A stretch of 51,110 nucleotides of DNA, taken from Porphyromonas crevioricanis. Lineage in GTDB: Bacteria > Bacteroidota > Bacteroidia > Bacteroidales > Porphyromonadaceae. Made by a program: the position numbers and the translations under genes. The notes under the pieces were generated by a model. It made no database searches. It was not told the origin of the DNA and saw only the letters and a program-made list of their open reading frames with translations. Below are positions 1 through 8,579 of this stretch, piece after piece (position 1 is the stretch's first letter; every line of letters starts with the position of its first letter). Location of the stretch: NCBI RefSeq assembly GCF_900167225.1, contig NZ_FUXH01000014.1, positions 1-51,110 on the forward strand, read 5' to 3'.

Positions 1-547
1 GCTGAGTGACGGTATAAGAGCGTATTGTATCTGTCCCATACACCAGGAGGGAGAGAGGCTGGTACTCTTGAGTGATATACGATTTTCCGGAAATCTCTAT
101 TTCCTGCCGTGATAGCACTTTTGTTTTGATGGGTGATGCTTTTCCTGCACTCTTAGAGAAGGCGCATAACTCCAGCTCATCACCACTTGTGGCAGAGAGG
201 TCGTATAGCAAATGCAGGGAGCCGTCTTTCCTTTGCAGGTAGGCCTTAGGTCCCTCGTAGTAGATATAGAAAGGAGGCTCCGTTGCGCTGCCGAATTTAG
301 TGACATGAGTTGCCTGGTACTCCACAACGCTTTTCCCCTGACGCTCACTCTTGCCTATGGTTTTGATCTTTGTGTAGCCACATGTTTGTGGCAGGCTCTC
401 GTCTCCTGTGGATCCGTATTTATAGTCGTAGTACCACTCGCTGTCCATGGGTGGCTCTGCCATAACTGTTTGGGCAGCCATGCGACTACCAACCATTGAG
501 CACAACGCCAATAAGGCGAATACGATTGTTAGTCTGTAATGTTTCAT
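1..547 (-). CDS. Secreted protein of unknown function, C-terminus cut by window edge
   Basis: An open frame starts at an ATG at 545-547 and runs without a stop to base 1, giving 182 codons. The first residues (MKHYRLTIVFALLALCSM, then an Ala-rich stretch ending near AAQ) form a clear Sec signal peptide, so the product is exported. The mature part is rich in Tyr, Lys and Ser, with an early WYYDYKYGS stretch, and looks like a small beta-rich extracellular protein. I recognise no family. It begins 7 bases after the stop of the papain-like protease gene on the same strand, so it is probably the third gene of that operon. The C-terminus, where any T9SS signal would be, lies outside the window. Confidence 0.75.
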   Translation of the reverse strand, partial: MKHYRLTIVFALLALCSMVGSRMAAQTVMAEPPMDSEWYYDYKYGSTGDESLPQTCGYTKIKTIGKSERQGKSVVEYQATHVTKFGSATEPPFYIYYEGPKAYLQRKDGSLHLLYDLSATSGDELELCAFSKSAGKASPIKTKVLSRQEIEISGKSYITQEYQPLSLLVYGTDTIRSYTVTQ

Positions 548-554
548 GGTTTAT

Positions 555-2558
555 TTATTTTGGATTTATTATTTGTCGTTGAGCCCTTATAAAGCCTCCG
601 GATTTGATAATCAACTCAGCTCCTCGGTCAATTTTTACCTTACCTTTTTGGCTCATTACTATTTTGCCTTGATCCATAAATGTTGTCTTGGACCCGGGGA
701 ATGCACTAAACTTTTCGACATTATAGATCATGCCCCCCTCCATGATTGTTAATTCGGCACCGGGTTCCAACGTTATGGTTGCTTGGGTGCAGTTTACCTT
801 TCTGGGGATAAAAAGGTGACCACCACTCTTTACTCGGATTGAACCAACAATCCCTTCCCATATGAGACTCACGTGATTATCTATGACAAGATGCTTGGAA
901 AAGAGGTTGTTGTAGCATCTTCCGAATTCATCGATCATTCCTGTATTCGGGTTATTGTCGTCTCCATCAGGAGTGTCCGGGACGTATTCCGGGGCATACT
1001 GGGGCTTTGGCCCAATACCCCAAAAATAGAAACCATCCCCATCTCTATCTGACACAACAGGGTGGACTTTTACTCCTCCTTCTTCGACTCCGCCACTGAA
1101 TGCTAGCGTTCCAATGGAGCAGGATCTGGATACTCCGTTTTTTGTCCTTCCTTCATATCGAAGCATTCTCATATAGCCATTATCTCCATGATCTTCTCCA
1201 AAGCTGTTCTTAAATTCCCAATAGACTTTTCCATAAAAAGGACTGGTTTTGTCAAATTCAATGTGAGTGATTGTGCCATCTTCAGAAGGCCAGAAAAGCT
1301 CCCAGTCTTCCTCTCCTACCACTCCATACCCTGTAAGACTCATCGCATGTCCACTACCATGCTGGATACCCAAAGTATCAATATTGTGTTTGAAATAGTG
1401 TACAGAAGCGACTAAAGGGCCATGCTTTAAGAGGGCATCAATCATGGAAGACGTGGAATTTTTCTTATACACAGAGGATAAAGCCCTGATTTTAGGCCCG
1501 GAATGAGAGAGTTCGTCGCAGGAGACATATTTCCATAACCATGGATTCTCTTCTTCGTAAGAGATCCCGGTACTCGCTGCATATTCAGCTGCTTCGAATG
1601 TATAACCGGGAAACACAGTCTCTCCGTTTACAGAATCCATTGCTTCTGAACAAGAGATCATATCTTGCTCTGAAAGATCCAACCCTTCAAGGACTTCTCC
1701 TCGGCATAAATTATAGTAGGCCTCCAGAGTCGCGACCGCAGAAAAAGCCCAACAGCCGTCAGTTGACCCCTGTGATTTTGCAGGAGTGTTCCAGTTTTTT
1801 CCGTGCCTGTTTCTCCAAGAGAAACTTTCCACATATTGGGTTCCTTTGATAGAGTCGGGACAATGAATCTCTTTGTAGGCTTCCAGAATAGGGAAGTGCA
1901 CATATGCACCATCTGCGAAATACTCTATTCCATAGTAGTCACTTTCATCAGAGAAGTCTTTCAGTATGTGAATCTTTTCTTCATAGGGACGTTCCGAAAG
2001 TTCAGTTCGTTTGGCAACCCAGGGAATACCCCACTTTGTGTTATACTTATTTATTGCTAGGATTTCAGCATCGATAGCTTCAAGACGCATCTTATCCGCA
2101 TCAAGTTTCATCTTTGCAAAAGATTTGGAGGACATTTCTTGCTTTGTATAGTTGATAGAATGCAGTTGCACAGTGCATTCTCGTAGCTCGAAATTAATTG
2201 ATTGTACATCTATTGCCTGTAGGGCTGATGTTTCCAGAGCCACATTTTCCAGCGTAATTCTTTTGTTTTCGTCTGCAAGAGCTCCTATCCCCCTTGCTAT
2301 TAAATAGCTACCTCCTTTTTTATCTTTCAGCAATATTCGGAAGATTCCCGTGGGGCTGGTAAAAAATAATTCTGCATCTATCCCTAAGAATACGATTTGT
2401 TTTAATTCCTCAACATCAGTTATAGAGAAAGATTCGTTATTCTCAACCGCATACGAAATCTTGGTTAGAGAAGAGCGATAGGGAGTCTTCATAATCTGTG
2501 CATGAACCCCAAAACATATGCAGGTGGCCAGTAGTATGAGTTTTAATAATCGTTTCAT
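555..2558 (-). CDS. Exported papain-family (C1A) cysteine protease
   Basis: This is a 667-residue secreted protein with signal peptide MKRLLKLILLATCICFGVHA. The papain-fold triad is readable: Cys about 269 in GSTDGCWAFSAV (with a preceding Gln in KSQGS as oxyanion residue), His about 404 in GSGHAMSLTGYG, and Asn about 451 in WEFKNSFGEDHGDNGY. About 230 residues precede the catalytic domain and may act as a prodomain. After it comes an Asp-rich linker (SDRDGDGFYF, then PDTPDGDDNNP) and a C-terminal region whose short hydrophobic strands (GAELTIMEGG, GAELIIKSGG) suggest a beta-helix or beta-roll. I see no T9SS sorting domain; the protein ends QRQIINPK. It starts 4 bases after the stop of the S74/T9SS gene, so the two are co-transcribed. 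The substrate is unknown. Confidence 0.85.
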   Translation of the reverse strand: MKRLLKLILLATCICFGVHAQIMKTPYRSSLTKISYAVENNESFSITDVEELKQIVFLGIDAELFFTSPTGIFRILLKDKKGGSYLIARGIGALADENKRITLENVALETSALQAIDVQSINFELRECTVQLHSINYTKQEMSSKSFAKMKLDADKMRLEAIDAEILAINKYNTKWGIPWVAKRTELSERPYEEKIHILKDFSDESDYYGIEYFADGAYVHFPILEAYKEIHCPDSIKGTQYVESFSWRNRHGKNWNTPAKSQGSTDGCWAFSAVATLEAYYNLCRGEVLEGLDLSEQDMISCSEAMDSVNGETVFPGYTFEAAEYAASTGISYEEENPWLWKYVSCDELSHSGPKIRALSSVYKKNSTSSMIDALLKHGPLVASVHYFKHNIDTLGIQHGSGHAMSLTGYGVVGEEDWELFWPSEDGTITHIEFDKTSPFYGKVYWEFKNSFGEDHGDNGYMRMLRYEGRTKNGVSRSCSIGTLAFSGGVEEGGVKVHPVVSDRDGDGFYFWGIGPKPQYAPEYVPDTPDGDDNNPNTGMIDEFGRCYNNLFSKHLVIDNHVSLIWEGIVGSIRVKSGGHLFIPRKVNCTQATITLEPGAELTIMEGGMIYNVEKFSAFPGSKTTFMDQGKIVMSQKGKVKIDRGAELIIKSGGFIRAQRQIINPK

Positions 2559-2562
2559 AGGG

Positions 2563-3897
2563 CTATCTCTTCAAAATCATCTTTTTTGTATCAATCTCTT
2601 CGTTATCAACGATCAAACTGTAGAGATACATTCCATCTGCCATTTTATCTGCTGCGAATACGACAACTGCACGTTGGCCTCGTTCCATACAAGGTAGAGT
2701 TGTGAGCATCTTACCTTGCATATCGAAAACCCCAATATATGCCTCTTTTGTTTGCAGAGGGAGGTAGTACTCTATGGTTGTTTGGTCAGCAAACGGATTA
2801 GGCTTATTCCCATAGAGGATGGGAGTCTGTAGCTCACTCAGATTGCTTGTCTCCATTACTTGATCTTTAGTCCCTCTGAGCATATTAGGGTTGTTTTTGA
2901 TGTGATAAATAGATTGCTGTAAGCGTTGATTTTCAGCTTTTAGTTCTTGCAGGCCTTCTACTAATAGGGGGATAAGAGCTGTGTATTGTACGCTATACAG
3001 GCCGGTCTCTTTGTCATAGTCTACCAAATCGGGAAAAATTTGCTTCAATTCTTGTGCTACAAAGCCATACTGAGTCTTGGCTCTGTGCTTAGCCTCTCTT
3101 TCTTGGTGGCGAGCTATCACTTCTCTGTCCTTGGCCGACAGTTCAACAGAGGAGTCTCCAGTGGCTGACGATGGTGCGATAGGAGAAGTCGCAACTTCTT
3201 CCTTTAGTTTGTAGCTGATTGGCCTAAGAAGAGACAACTTAGAGAGGGCTTGCCCTTCCGGAATGTTTTCGATATTGGTTTTACTTCTTTCATCCGATGT
3301 GATATAGGGGTGTTCCCTAGTATAGGACCGATTACTATACACATCAGACCAGTAGTGTGTGCTGTTGCCAAGGAACCCCCACCCAGAACCGAAAGGTCTG
3401 ATTGTAGTTTGTCCTCCCATGGATGAGTTGTCTACAATCAACCCTGAACTCAGGTTTGATGTTTCGGGAACACCACTCAGTCCTGTGAACATACCAAACC
3501 ATACAGCAGGGTTGTCCGGGTCTTCATTAGAGCGAATCAAGAAACGTTCTCCCAACTGTCCATGGGCCATTGTAGAGATAAAGAATGTTGCATGTTCGGG
3601 CGAAGAGAGATAGTGTGTTCCTAAATAACTGGAGACCTGCGAATTTCCTAAAACTCCACTTCTGAATGCGATTTTGGAAGCACAAAAGCCAGTTCTTGCT
3701 TTATTTTCCAGCAAGAGAGCTGTCCCCTCTTCTCCATAAGTTCCTGCGAGAGCATTTGAGGCTGAGATATGCAAGCCTTGATTAAGCCCTCCTTGATGAG
3801 CTTTGATCTTTACTTGACCATTACTTTCTACAGTTAACTGTGCCTGCGCAAAATAGGGCAAAAGACTAAGGATAATTCCTAAGAAGATTTTTTTCAT
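2563..3897 (-). CDS. S74 (endosialidase chaperone) domain protein with T9SS C-terminal domain
   Basis: This 444-residue protein has signal peptide MKKIFLGIILSLLPYFAQAQ. The middle carries a peptidase S74 intramolecular-chaperone domain (TSDERSKTNIENI, then YGFVAQELKQIFPDLV, VQYTALIPLLVEGLQELKAE). A short coiled coil (LQELKAENQRLQQSI) follows. The last about 80 residues (NKPNPFADQTTIEYYLP, VFDMQGKML, GMYLYSLIVDN, KKMILKR) are a type A T9SS sorting domain, so it should cross the outer membrane and be surface-attached or released. S74 domains normally trimerise fibre-like proteins and cleave themselves off, which is awkward when the secretion signal lies after them. It is the first gene of the minus-strand operon with the protease and the secreted protein. 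Confidence 0.85.
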   Translation of the reverse strand: MKKIFLGIILSLLPYFAQAQLTVESNGQVKIKAHQGGLNQGLHISASNALAGTYGEEGTALLLENKARTGFCASKIAFRSGVLGNSQVSSYLGTHYLSSPEHATFFISTMAHGQLGERFLIRSNEDPDNPAVWFGMFTGLSGVPETSNLSSGLIVDNSSMGGQTTIRPFGSGWGFLGNSTHYWSDVYSNRSYTREHPYITSDERSKTNIENIPEGQALSKLSLLRPISYKLKEEVATSPIAPSSATGDSSVELSAKDREVIARHQEREAKHRAKTQYGFVAQELKQIFPDLVDYDKETGLYSVQYTALIPLLVEGLQELKAENQRLQQSIYHIKNNPNMLRGTKDQVMETSNLSELQTPILYGNKPNPFADQTTIEYYLPLQTKEAYIGVFDMQGKMLTTLPCMERGQRAVVVFAADKMADGMYLYSLIVDNEEIDTKKMILKR

Positions 3898-4044
3898 CGT
3901 AGCTTTTTATTTAAGTTAAACATAGGTAAGAGGCAAGAGAGCCTCTTTGTATTGCATTAAGAATTGCGTAACTCTAATGTCTGACAGCGAAGTTATAAAA
4001 AGAATAAGTAAAAACAAACAAAAGAGAGTTGTGTGCCCTAATTG

Positions 4045-4052
4045 CAAATGTA
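4045..4052 (-). promoter_or_regulatory. Candidate -7 box for the S74/protease operon
   Basis: The minus strand reads TACATTTG, a full match to the Bacteroidetes -7 consensus TAnnTTTG. Transcription starting just downstream would give a leader of about 140 bases before the ATG at 3897. That leader holds a 6-bp hairpin at 3929-3946. No convincing -33 TTG was found. Confidence 0.4.
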
Positions 4053-4311
4053 TTCTTTGATAGAGGAATACCTAATTGAGACTACCGCATGATATGCTAC
4101 CCACTTTGTTCTTTTTGACATTTAGTTTGGTTTACATACTTGAGTGTATAACCCAAGCTCCAGCCTCAGAGCCTTGTGGATTCTTTGTTTTTAACAATAA
4201 TGTGGTATAATTAGGGCGAGAATACCCCTTTATTGGCCTTGTCATGCTTCTCTCTTTTGATGCCGACAATTGCTGTTTGGGTTCGAGATAAAATTTTCTG
4301 GGGAGAGAGCG

Positions 4312-4407
4312 AAAATTCTCTCCTGAGAGAATTTTTGCTAACACAGGAGAAAACAAAGTTTCTCTGAGGAGAGAATTTTGACCCTCTCAGAACGCCCTAT
4401 TCATCGG
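4312..4407 (+). repeat. Dispersed repeat block, copy A (32-mer plus inverted 19-mer)
   Basis: Bases 4319-4350 are identical over 32 bases to 36731-36762. Bases 4312-4335 form a perfect 10-bp inverted repeat (AAAATTCTCT / AGAGAATTTT) with a 4-base loop. A second GGAGAGAATTTT copy lies at about 4368-4379. Bases 4389-4407 (AGAACGCCCTATTCATCGG) are the exact reverse complement of 36696-36714. The layout resembles a small non-autonomous or brick-like repetitive element; no transposase is present. Confidence 0.75.
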
Positions 4408-4689
4408 AGTTTTGATAGAGGTCGAAAAGCCCTCAAAAAGAGCTTTTTCCCCAATCTACCACCACGACCTGCTATTGTATTTGATAGGACGTATTTGTAC
4501 TAATTTGGAAAAATGAGCTTTGTGCGTTTGCCATATCGTGAGATCAAGCAGCGATCTCTCTGGAAGGGCTCTTTGATTTTGTCGCTTGAGTCTGCTTAGG
4601 TCTGCTATGCAACACTGTTTTTACTTAATCGCAATAGGCTCTGGATACTATTGCATAGCACAGTATTCGCTGTGTTATTTTCGACATTT

Positions 4690-4842
4690 GGGTTTGGTCG
4701 TGTATGACTGTGTATTCCCTTTTTCTCCCTCTGTCTCAATGCCTTCAAGATTACCATATTCTGCAAAGTCTCCAAAATGCCAAGTTCTAATTGCTACTTT
4801 GGAGCTCGTGCAAAGGTCTCCTCTAATTACCAGGGAATAGTC
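4690..4842 (+). repeat. Promoter-proximal repeat module, copy A (upstream of murC)
   Basis: This stretch aligns by eye with about 37158-37300 upstream of mltG. The best part begins at CTCAATGC (about 4735) and runs through ATTCTGCAAA and TGCAAAGG; I count roughly 70 percent identity over about 83 ungapped bases. It leads directly into the -7 box of the downstream gene at both loci, so it may be a mobile promoter-bearing segment. Confidence 0.6.
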
Positions 4843-4850
4843 TATCTTTG
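4843..4850 (+). promoter_or_regulatory. murC promoter -7 box
   Basis: TATCTTTG matches TAnnTTTG exactly and sits 21 bases before the murC ATG. Its position makes a TTG codon at 4848, inside the box, an unlikely start and supports translation from 4872. Confidence 0.6.
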
Positions 4851-4871
4851 TATAACGGAAAGTCAAATACA

Positions 4872-6236
4872 ATGAAAAGGGTTTATTTCATCGGGATAGG
4901 GGGGATAGGCATGAGTGCCATTGCTCGTTATTTTTCCTTCAAAGGTATGGAGGTGGCAGGCTATGATCTCACTTCTACTCCATTGACAGACAAGCTCAAA
5001 GGGGAGGGTATTGCCGTTCACTTCGAGGATAAACCCGAGCTGATCCCCCCCTCTTTCAGAGATGTGGAGGAGACGCTCGTTGTGTATACGCCGGCAGTGC
5101 CACCTTCGCATCAGGAATTGACTTATTTCCGGGAGGGCGGTTACAAAGTGCTCAAACGTGCCGAAGTATTGGGGGAAATTACCCGAATGGGGAAGGCTCT
5201 CTGTGTGGCCGGCACCCATGGCAAGACCACGACTTCCACCTTGTTGGCTCACCTGCTGCGCAGCTCGGAGCCGGATTGCAGTGCCTTTTTGGGAGGAATA
5301 TCCGTTAATTACGGGAGTAATTACCTGCTCTCACCCAAAAGTGATCTTATCGTTGTCGAGGCTGACGAATACGATCGTTCGTTTCATCGATTGAGCCCGT
5401 ATATGGCTATCGTTACCAGCACCGATCCGGATCATTTGGATATTTATGGTACTCCTGAGAATTACATAGAGAGTTTCAAGCATTTTGTATCGCTCATTGA
5501 GTCGGGCGGTGCTCTTGTGATGAAGAAAGGTTTGGACTTGGCTTCTTCTGTCGGCCCCGATGTGCAGGTTTACACGTACTCGGCTCAGGAAGAGGCGGAT
5601 TATTATGCATCGAACATTCGCTTTCAGGATGGACATCTGCTTTTCGACTGGTATGCCCCCAATGGGTTGGAGCTCCGAAATTTGGATTTGGGAGTACCTC
5701 TGCGGATCAATGTTGAGAATGCTGTGGCGGCCTTGGCTGTAGCTTCGCTCAACGGAGCTTCCATGGAAAGACTGAGAGCCGGTATAGCTTCTTTCCGAGG
5801 GGCACAAAGACGCTTTGAACGCATCGTAGACAGTTCGCGAGTTGTCTTTATTTCGGATTATGCGCATCATCCAGCCGAGTTGGAAGCCTCTTTGCAGTCT
5901 GTAAGGGAATTGTACCGAGGGAAGAGAATTTTGGGTATTTTCCAGCCACACCTCTATTCACGCACTGCCGACTTTTATCGGGAGTTTGCCAAGAGCCTTT
6001 CTGCTTTGGACGAAGTTGTCCTTGTCGATATTTATCCGGCACGAGAGGAGCCTTTGCCAGGTGTTAGCTCGCATATGATAGCTGATTTGTTGCCGGGAGA
6101 GGTTCCTGTATTGGCTCTCGATGAATTGCTGCCACATGTCCGGCAACGCAATATCCCGGATGTGGTGATTGTCTTAGGGGCCGGAGATATAGATCGGGAA
6201 GTACCACATTTGGCCGAATACTTACGCTCTCTGTAA
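4872..6236 (+). CDS. murC: UDP-N-acetylmuramate--L-alanine ligase
   Basis: MurC adds L-alanine to UDP-MurNAc, the first step of the peptidoglycan stem peptide, in the cytoplasm. The 454-residue protein shows the N-terminal nucleotide-sugar loop GIGGIGMS (8-15), the Mur-ligase ATP loop GTHGKTTT (114-121), an EADEYDRSF motif and DPDHLDIYG, and the C-terminal Rossmann region with YAHHPAE and FQPHLYSR. I chose the ATG at 4872 because MKRVYFIGIGG is the usual N-terminus and the promoter lies just upstream. It is followed after 6 bases by ftsQ. In many relatives murG lies directly upstream. Here a repeat-filled gap and a divergent operon do, so the cell-wall cluster appears to be split at this point. 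Confidence 0.97.
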   Translation: MKRVYFIGIGGIGMSAIARYFSFKGMEVAGYDLTSTPLTDKLKGEGIAVHFEDKPELIPPSFRDVEETLVVYTPAVPPSHQELTYFREGGYKVLKRAEVLGEITRMGKALCVAGTHGKTTTSTLLAHLLRSSEPDCSAFLGGISVNYGSNYLLSPKSDLIVVEADEYDRSFHRLSPYMAIVTSTDPDHLDIYGTPENYIESFKHFVSLIESGGALVMKKGLDLASSVGPDVQVYTYSAQEEADYYASNIRFQDGHLLFDWYAPNGLELRNLDLGVPLRINVENAVAALAVASLNGASMERLRAGIASFRGAQRRFERIVDSSRVVFISDYAHHPAELEASLQSVRELYRGKRILGIFQPHLYSRTADFYREFAKSLSALDEVVLVDIYPAREEPLPGVSSHMIADLLPGEVPVLALDELLPHVRQRNIPDVVIVLGAGDIDREVPHLAEYLRSL

Positions 6237-6242
6237 ATTCAG

Positions 6243-7034
6243 ATGATGGAAAAGATACTCAAACGCATATTTGCTTTGGCTCTGCTCATCTATATCGGAT
6301 GGGCAGTGGTGTACTTTTCCTCGAAAGACAACCTGTATCGTAGCGGTAGGGATGTTTGTCGGGATCTGAAAATCAAGTTGATCGACGAGGAAGGGGATGT
6401 GCGCATGACCGAGCAAGACGTGCTGCGAGAACTCAAACGGCTGAAATGCTATCCGGTGGGGCAGGCTGTGGATTCCATATCGCTACCTGAGATAGAGAGC
6501 CGTCTGAAAGGGACGGGGCTGTTCAAGGAAGCGCAGGCATACCTAAGCCCGAGCTTTAGGTTGCATCTGAAACTGGTCTGCAATGAGCCCTATTTCTTTG
6601 TTCAACTGTCGGACAATAGGTCTTTTCATGTCACTAAGGAGCGGCAAATTGTGCCTGTATCTATCGACTACTCTTTACCCTTGTTGGTCGTATCGGGTCA
6701 GGTGGATAGTTTGGCTGCCGTTACCGGCTTATTCGATTTGGTGAATGAGATCGAACAAAACCAGACATGGAAAAATCTTTTTTCCCAAGTCTATGTCAGG
6801 CCGGATGGAGATGTGTGCTTGCTCTCAAGGATTGCAGATATGGAAATAATCCTCGGCAAGACCCCTAATTGGAGAGATAAGCTGGACAAGTTGGAGGTAT
6901 TTATCAATCAGGTTATCCCTCGCACAGGCTGGGATGCTTATAGCACGATAAACCTTAAGTTTGCCGGACAAATAGTGGCCAAACAACGCCCGGCAGAGTC
7001 GCATGTGCAAACGTCGGCCACACCTTCTGTGTAA
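6243..7034 (+). CDS. ftsQ: Cell division protein FtsQ
   Basis: FtsQ is a bitopic inner-membrane divisome protein linking early and late division proteins. This 263-residue protein has a short cytoplasmic N-terminus, one membrane segment at about residues 7-25 (rich in Leu, Ile, Ala) and a periplasmic domain. It contains the POTRA-like region (MTEQDVLRELKRLKCYPVG, IESRLKGTGLFKEAQAYLSP) and the following beta domain. Sequence conservation in FtsQ is low, so the call rests mainly on topology and its place between murC and ftsA. Two consecutive ATG codons (6243, 6246) could serve as start. Confidence 0.9.
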   Translation: MMEKILKRIFALALLIYIGWAVVYFSSKDNLYRSGRDVCRDLKIKLIDEEGDVRMTEQDVLRELKRLKCYPVGQAVDSISLPEIESRLKGTGLFKEAQAYLSPSFRLHLKLVCNEPYFFVQLSDNRSFHVTKERQIVPVSIDYSLPLLVVSGQVDSLAAVTGLFDLVNEIEQNQTWKNLFSQVYVRPDGDVCLLSRIADMEIILGKTPNWRDKLDKLEVFINQVIPRTGWDAYSTINLKFAGQIVAKQRPAESHVQTSATPSV

Positions 7035-7118
7035 AAACAGGTATGAGTCAATAGTCCGGGGGGTTGCCTGTGGCTGGTCTTGGTCTATGACATCAATGAA
7101 AAGCAACAATATAGCACA

Positions 7119-8570
7119 ATGAATATGCATGATATAATGGCCGTGATAGACCTTGGGTCTGCCTCCTCTGTTGGGATGCTCGGATACAAGGATGCCGACA
7201 ATGTCGTTCATCCCACAGCTTTCGTAGAGGAGCCGTCATTGGGTAATATCCGGCATGGATATGTCTACAATGTAGACGGTACCGCAGCCCTCATCAAGCG
7301 AATTGTAACGGCTTTGGATAAGAATCTGGAGGAGAATTTGACGATCTCACAGGTCTATGTAGGGGTCGGTGCGCAGTCTCTCTCCACTACCGAATATATC
7401 GTTTCTCGCTCCTTCCCCGAAGAAATCATCATCTCGGAGGAGTTGATACAGGAGTTTACGGAAGAAGTCGAGCGTGTATACACCGAGGGTCGTGAAACGC
7501 TTATGATTACGGCTCCCTTTTTCATCGTTAATGGTATGCAGGCTCTACGGCCACAGGGAATGCCGTGTAGAGAGATTGAGGCTGTCTTTCAGATTGTTTC
7601 GGCACGCTCTTCTATCAAGCGCAACGTACAGCTGGCAGTAGAGAAGGCCGGCTTGGGCTTTGCAGGTTTGCTGGTCTCCCCTATTGCTTTGGCTGAGGTT
7701 ACTCTGTCGGCGGAGGAGCGCATCCTCGGTTGCAGTCAGATAGATTTGGGAGCCGGGTGCACGTCGGTCTGTATTTACAAGAGTGGTACTTTGGCTATGC
7801 TTCAGGTTTTACCCATGGGAGGGGCCAACGTTACGATGGACCTCACTTCGCTTCGCTTGGTGGAAGCCGATGCCGAGGCCCTCAAGCTGGATTCTGCCTC
7901 GATGAACATAGAGAACGACAAGGAAAAAACCTTGAGCATCAAAGTCCCGGATCGGCAGACCGAACGTGTGATCAAGTATTACGACATAGGGAAACTCACT
8001 GCTGCCAGAATGAAAGAGATCCTGGCAAACATTGTGAACATCATTAAGATATCGAACTTGCAGAACACGCTGGATGCCGGGATGCAGGTAGGCGGTGGGG
8101 GTGCTCAGTTGGATGGCTTCATCGATTACTTGACCAAGGAGTTGCAAGCAGTCAATCCTATACAGCTGCGTCATGATCTCATCAGTTGGGATCTGGACGA
8201 AGCATTAAGACCTAAGCTCTACACGGCTATCGGCTTGCTGCGTATGGCCAATATGGCTTGTACCACGAACAAAAGACCTTGGTCTGAATATGTAGACGAA
8301 ACCCTGCAGAAAAGCGAACGCACAGAGACTGATGACCTCGCTACCGATCCTTGGAGCAGAAAGGGCGAGAATGCTGATGTCATATCATCCGGTATCACTA
8401 TCGAGCATAACAGCAACGAAAAGAACGAGGAGAAGAAAGGTAGTCTCAAAAAGAAAAAAAGCGAAGAAAAGAAGACAAGCAAGATCGGAGCTATCTTCGG
8501 CGATAAGATCAACAGGCTGTTTGATTTTCTTGGAGATGGAGACGAGACAGACAACAACACAAAAAACTAA
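7119..8570 (+). CDS. ftsA: Cell division protein FtsA
   Basis: FtsA is the actin-like ATPase that tethers FtsZ to the membrane. The N-terminus MNMHDIMAVIDLGSAS carries the actin-family phosphate-1 loop, followed by the SHS2-type 1C domain, IDLGAGCTSVCIYKSG (phosphate-2) and a Gly-rich GGGGAQLDGF region. The C-terminus is a long charged linker (KKGSLKKKKSEEKK) ending in a short amphipathic segment (IGAIFGDKINRLFDFLGD), the expected membrane-targeting helix. I use the ATG at 7119, giving 483 residues. An in-frame TTG at 7080 would add 13 unconserved residues. ftsZ begins 9 bases after its stop. Confidence 0.95.
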   Translation: MNMHDIMAVIDLGSASSVGMLGYKDADNVVHPTAFVEEPSLGNIRHGYVYNVDGTAALIKRIVTALDKNLEENLTISQVYVGVGAQSLSTTEYIVSRSFPEEIIISEELIQEFTEEVERVYTEGRETLMITAPFFIVNGMQALRPQGMPCREIEAVFQIVSARSSIKRNVQLAVEKAGLGFAGLLVSPIALAEVTLSAEERILGCSQIDLGAGCTSVCIYKSGTLAMLQVLPMGGANVTMDLTSLRLVEADAEALKLDSASMNIENDKEKTLSIKVPDRQTERVIKYYDIGKLTAARMKEILANIVNIIKISNLQNTLDAGMQVGGGGAQLDGFIDYLTKELQAVNPIQLRHDLISWDLDEALRPKLYTAIGLLRMANMACTTNKRPWSEYVDETLQKSERTETDDLATDPWSRKGENADVISSGITIEHNSNEKNEEKKGSLKKKKSEEKKTSKIGAIFGDKINRLFDFLGDGDETDNNTKN

Positions 8571-8579
8571 TCCGTAGCA

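Larger units (their letters stand above)
3898..4871. other. Repeat-rich intergenic region between the exported-protein operon and murC
   Basis: I find no convincing gene in these 974 bases. Short open frames on both strands have no recognisable domain and overlap the repeats. The region carries the minus-strand promoter at 4045, a repeat block at 4312-4407, a promoter-proximal module at about 4690-4842 that recurs before mltG, and the murC promoter at 4843. The two flanking genes are divergently transcribed from it. Confidence 0.7.

Noticed and set aside
4255-4300. GGGTTCGAGAT segment resembling a tRNA T-arm
   Set aside because: The flanks do not form a T stem and no D or anticodon arm is found.
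4586-4840. Plus-strand frame before murC
   Set aside because: It runs through the shared repeat/promoter module and stops before murC; no homologous reading in the mltG copy.
7080-7118. TTG-initiated longer FtsA
   Set aside because: Adds unconserved residues; the ATG at 7119 precedes the conserved actin-fold strand directly.
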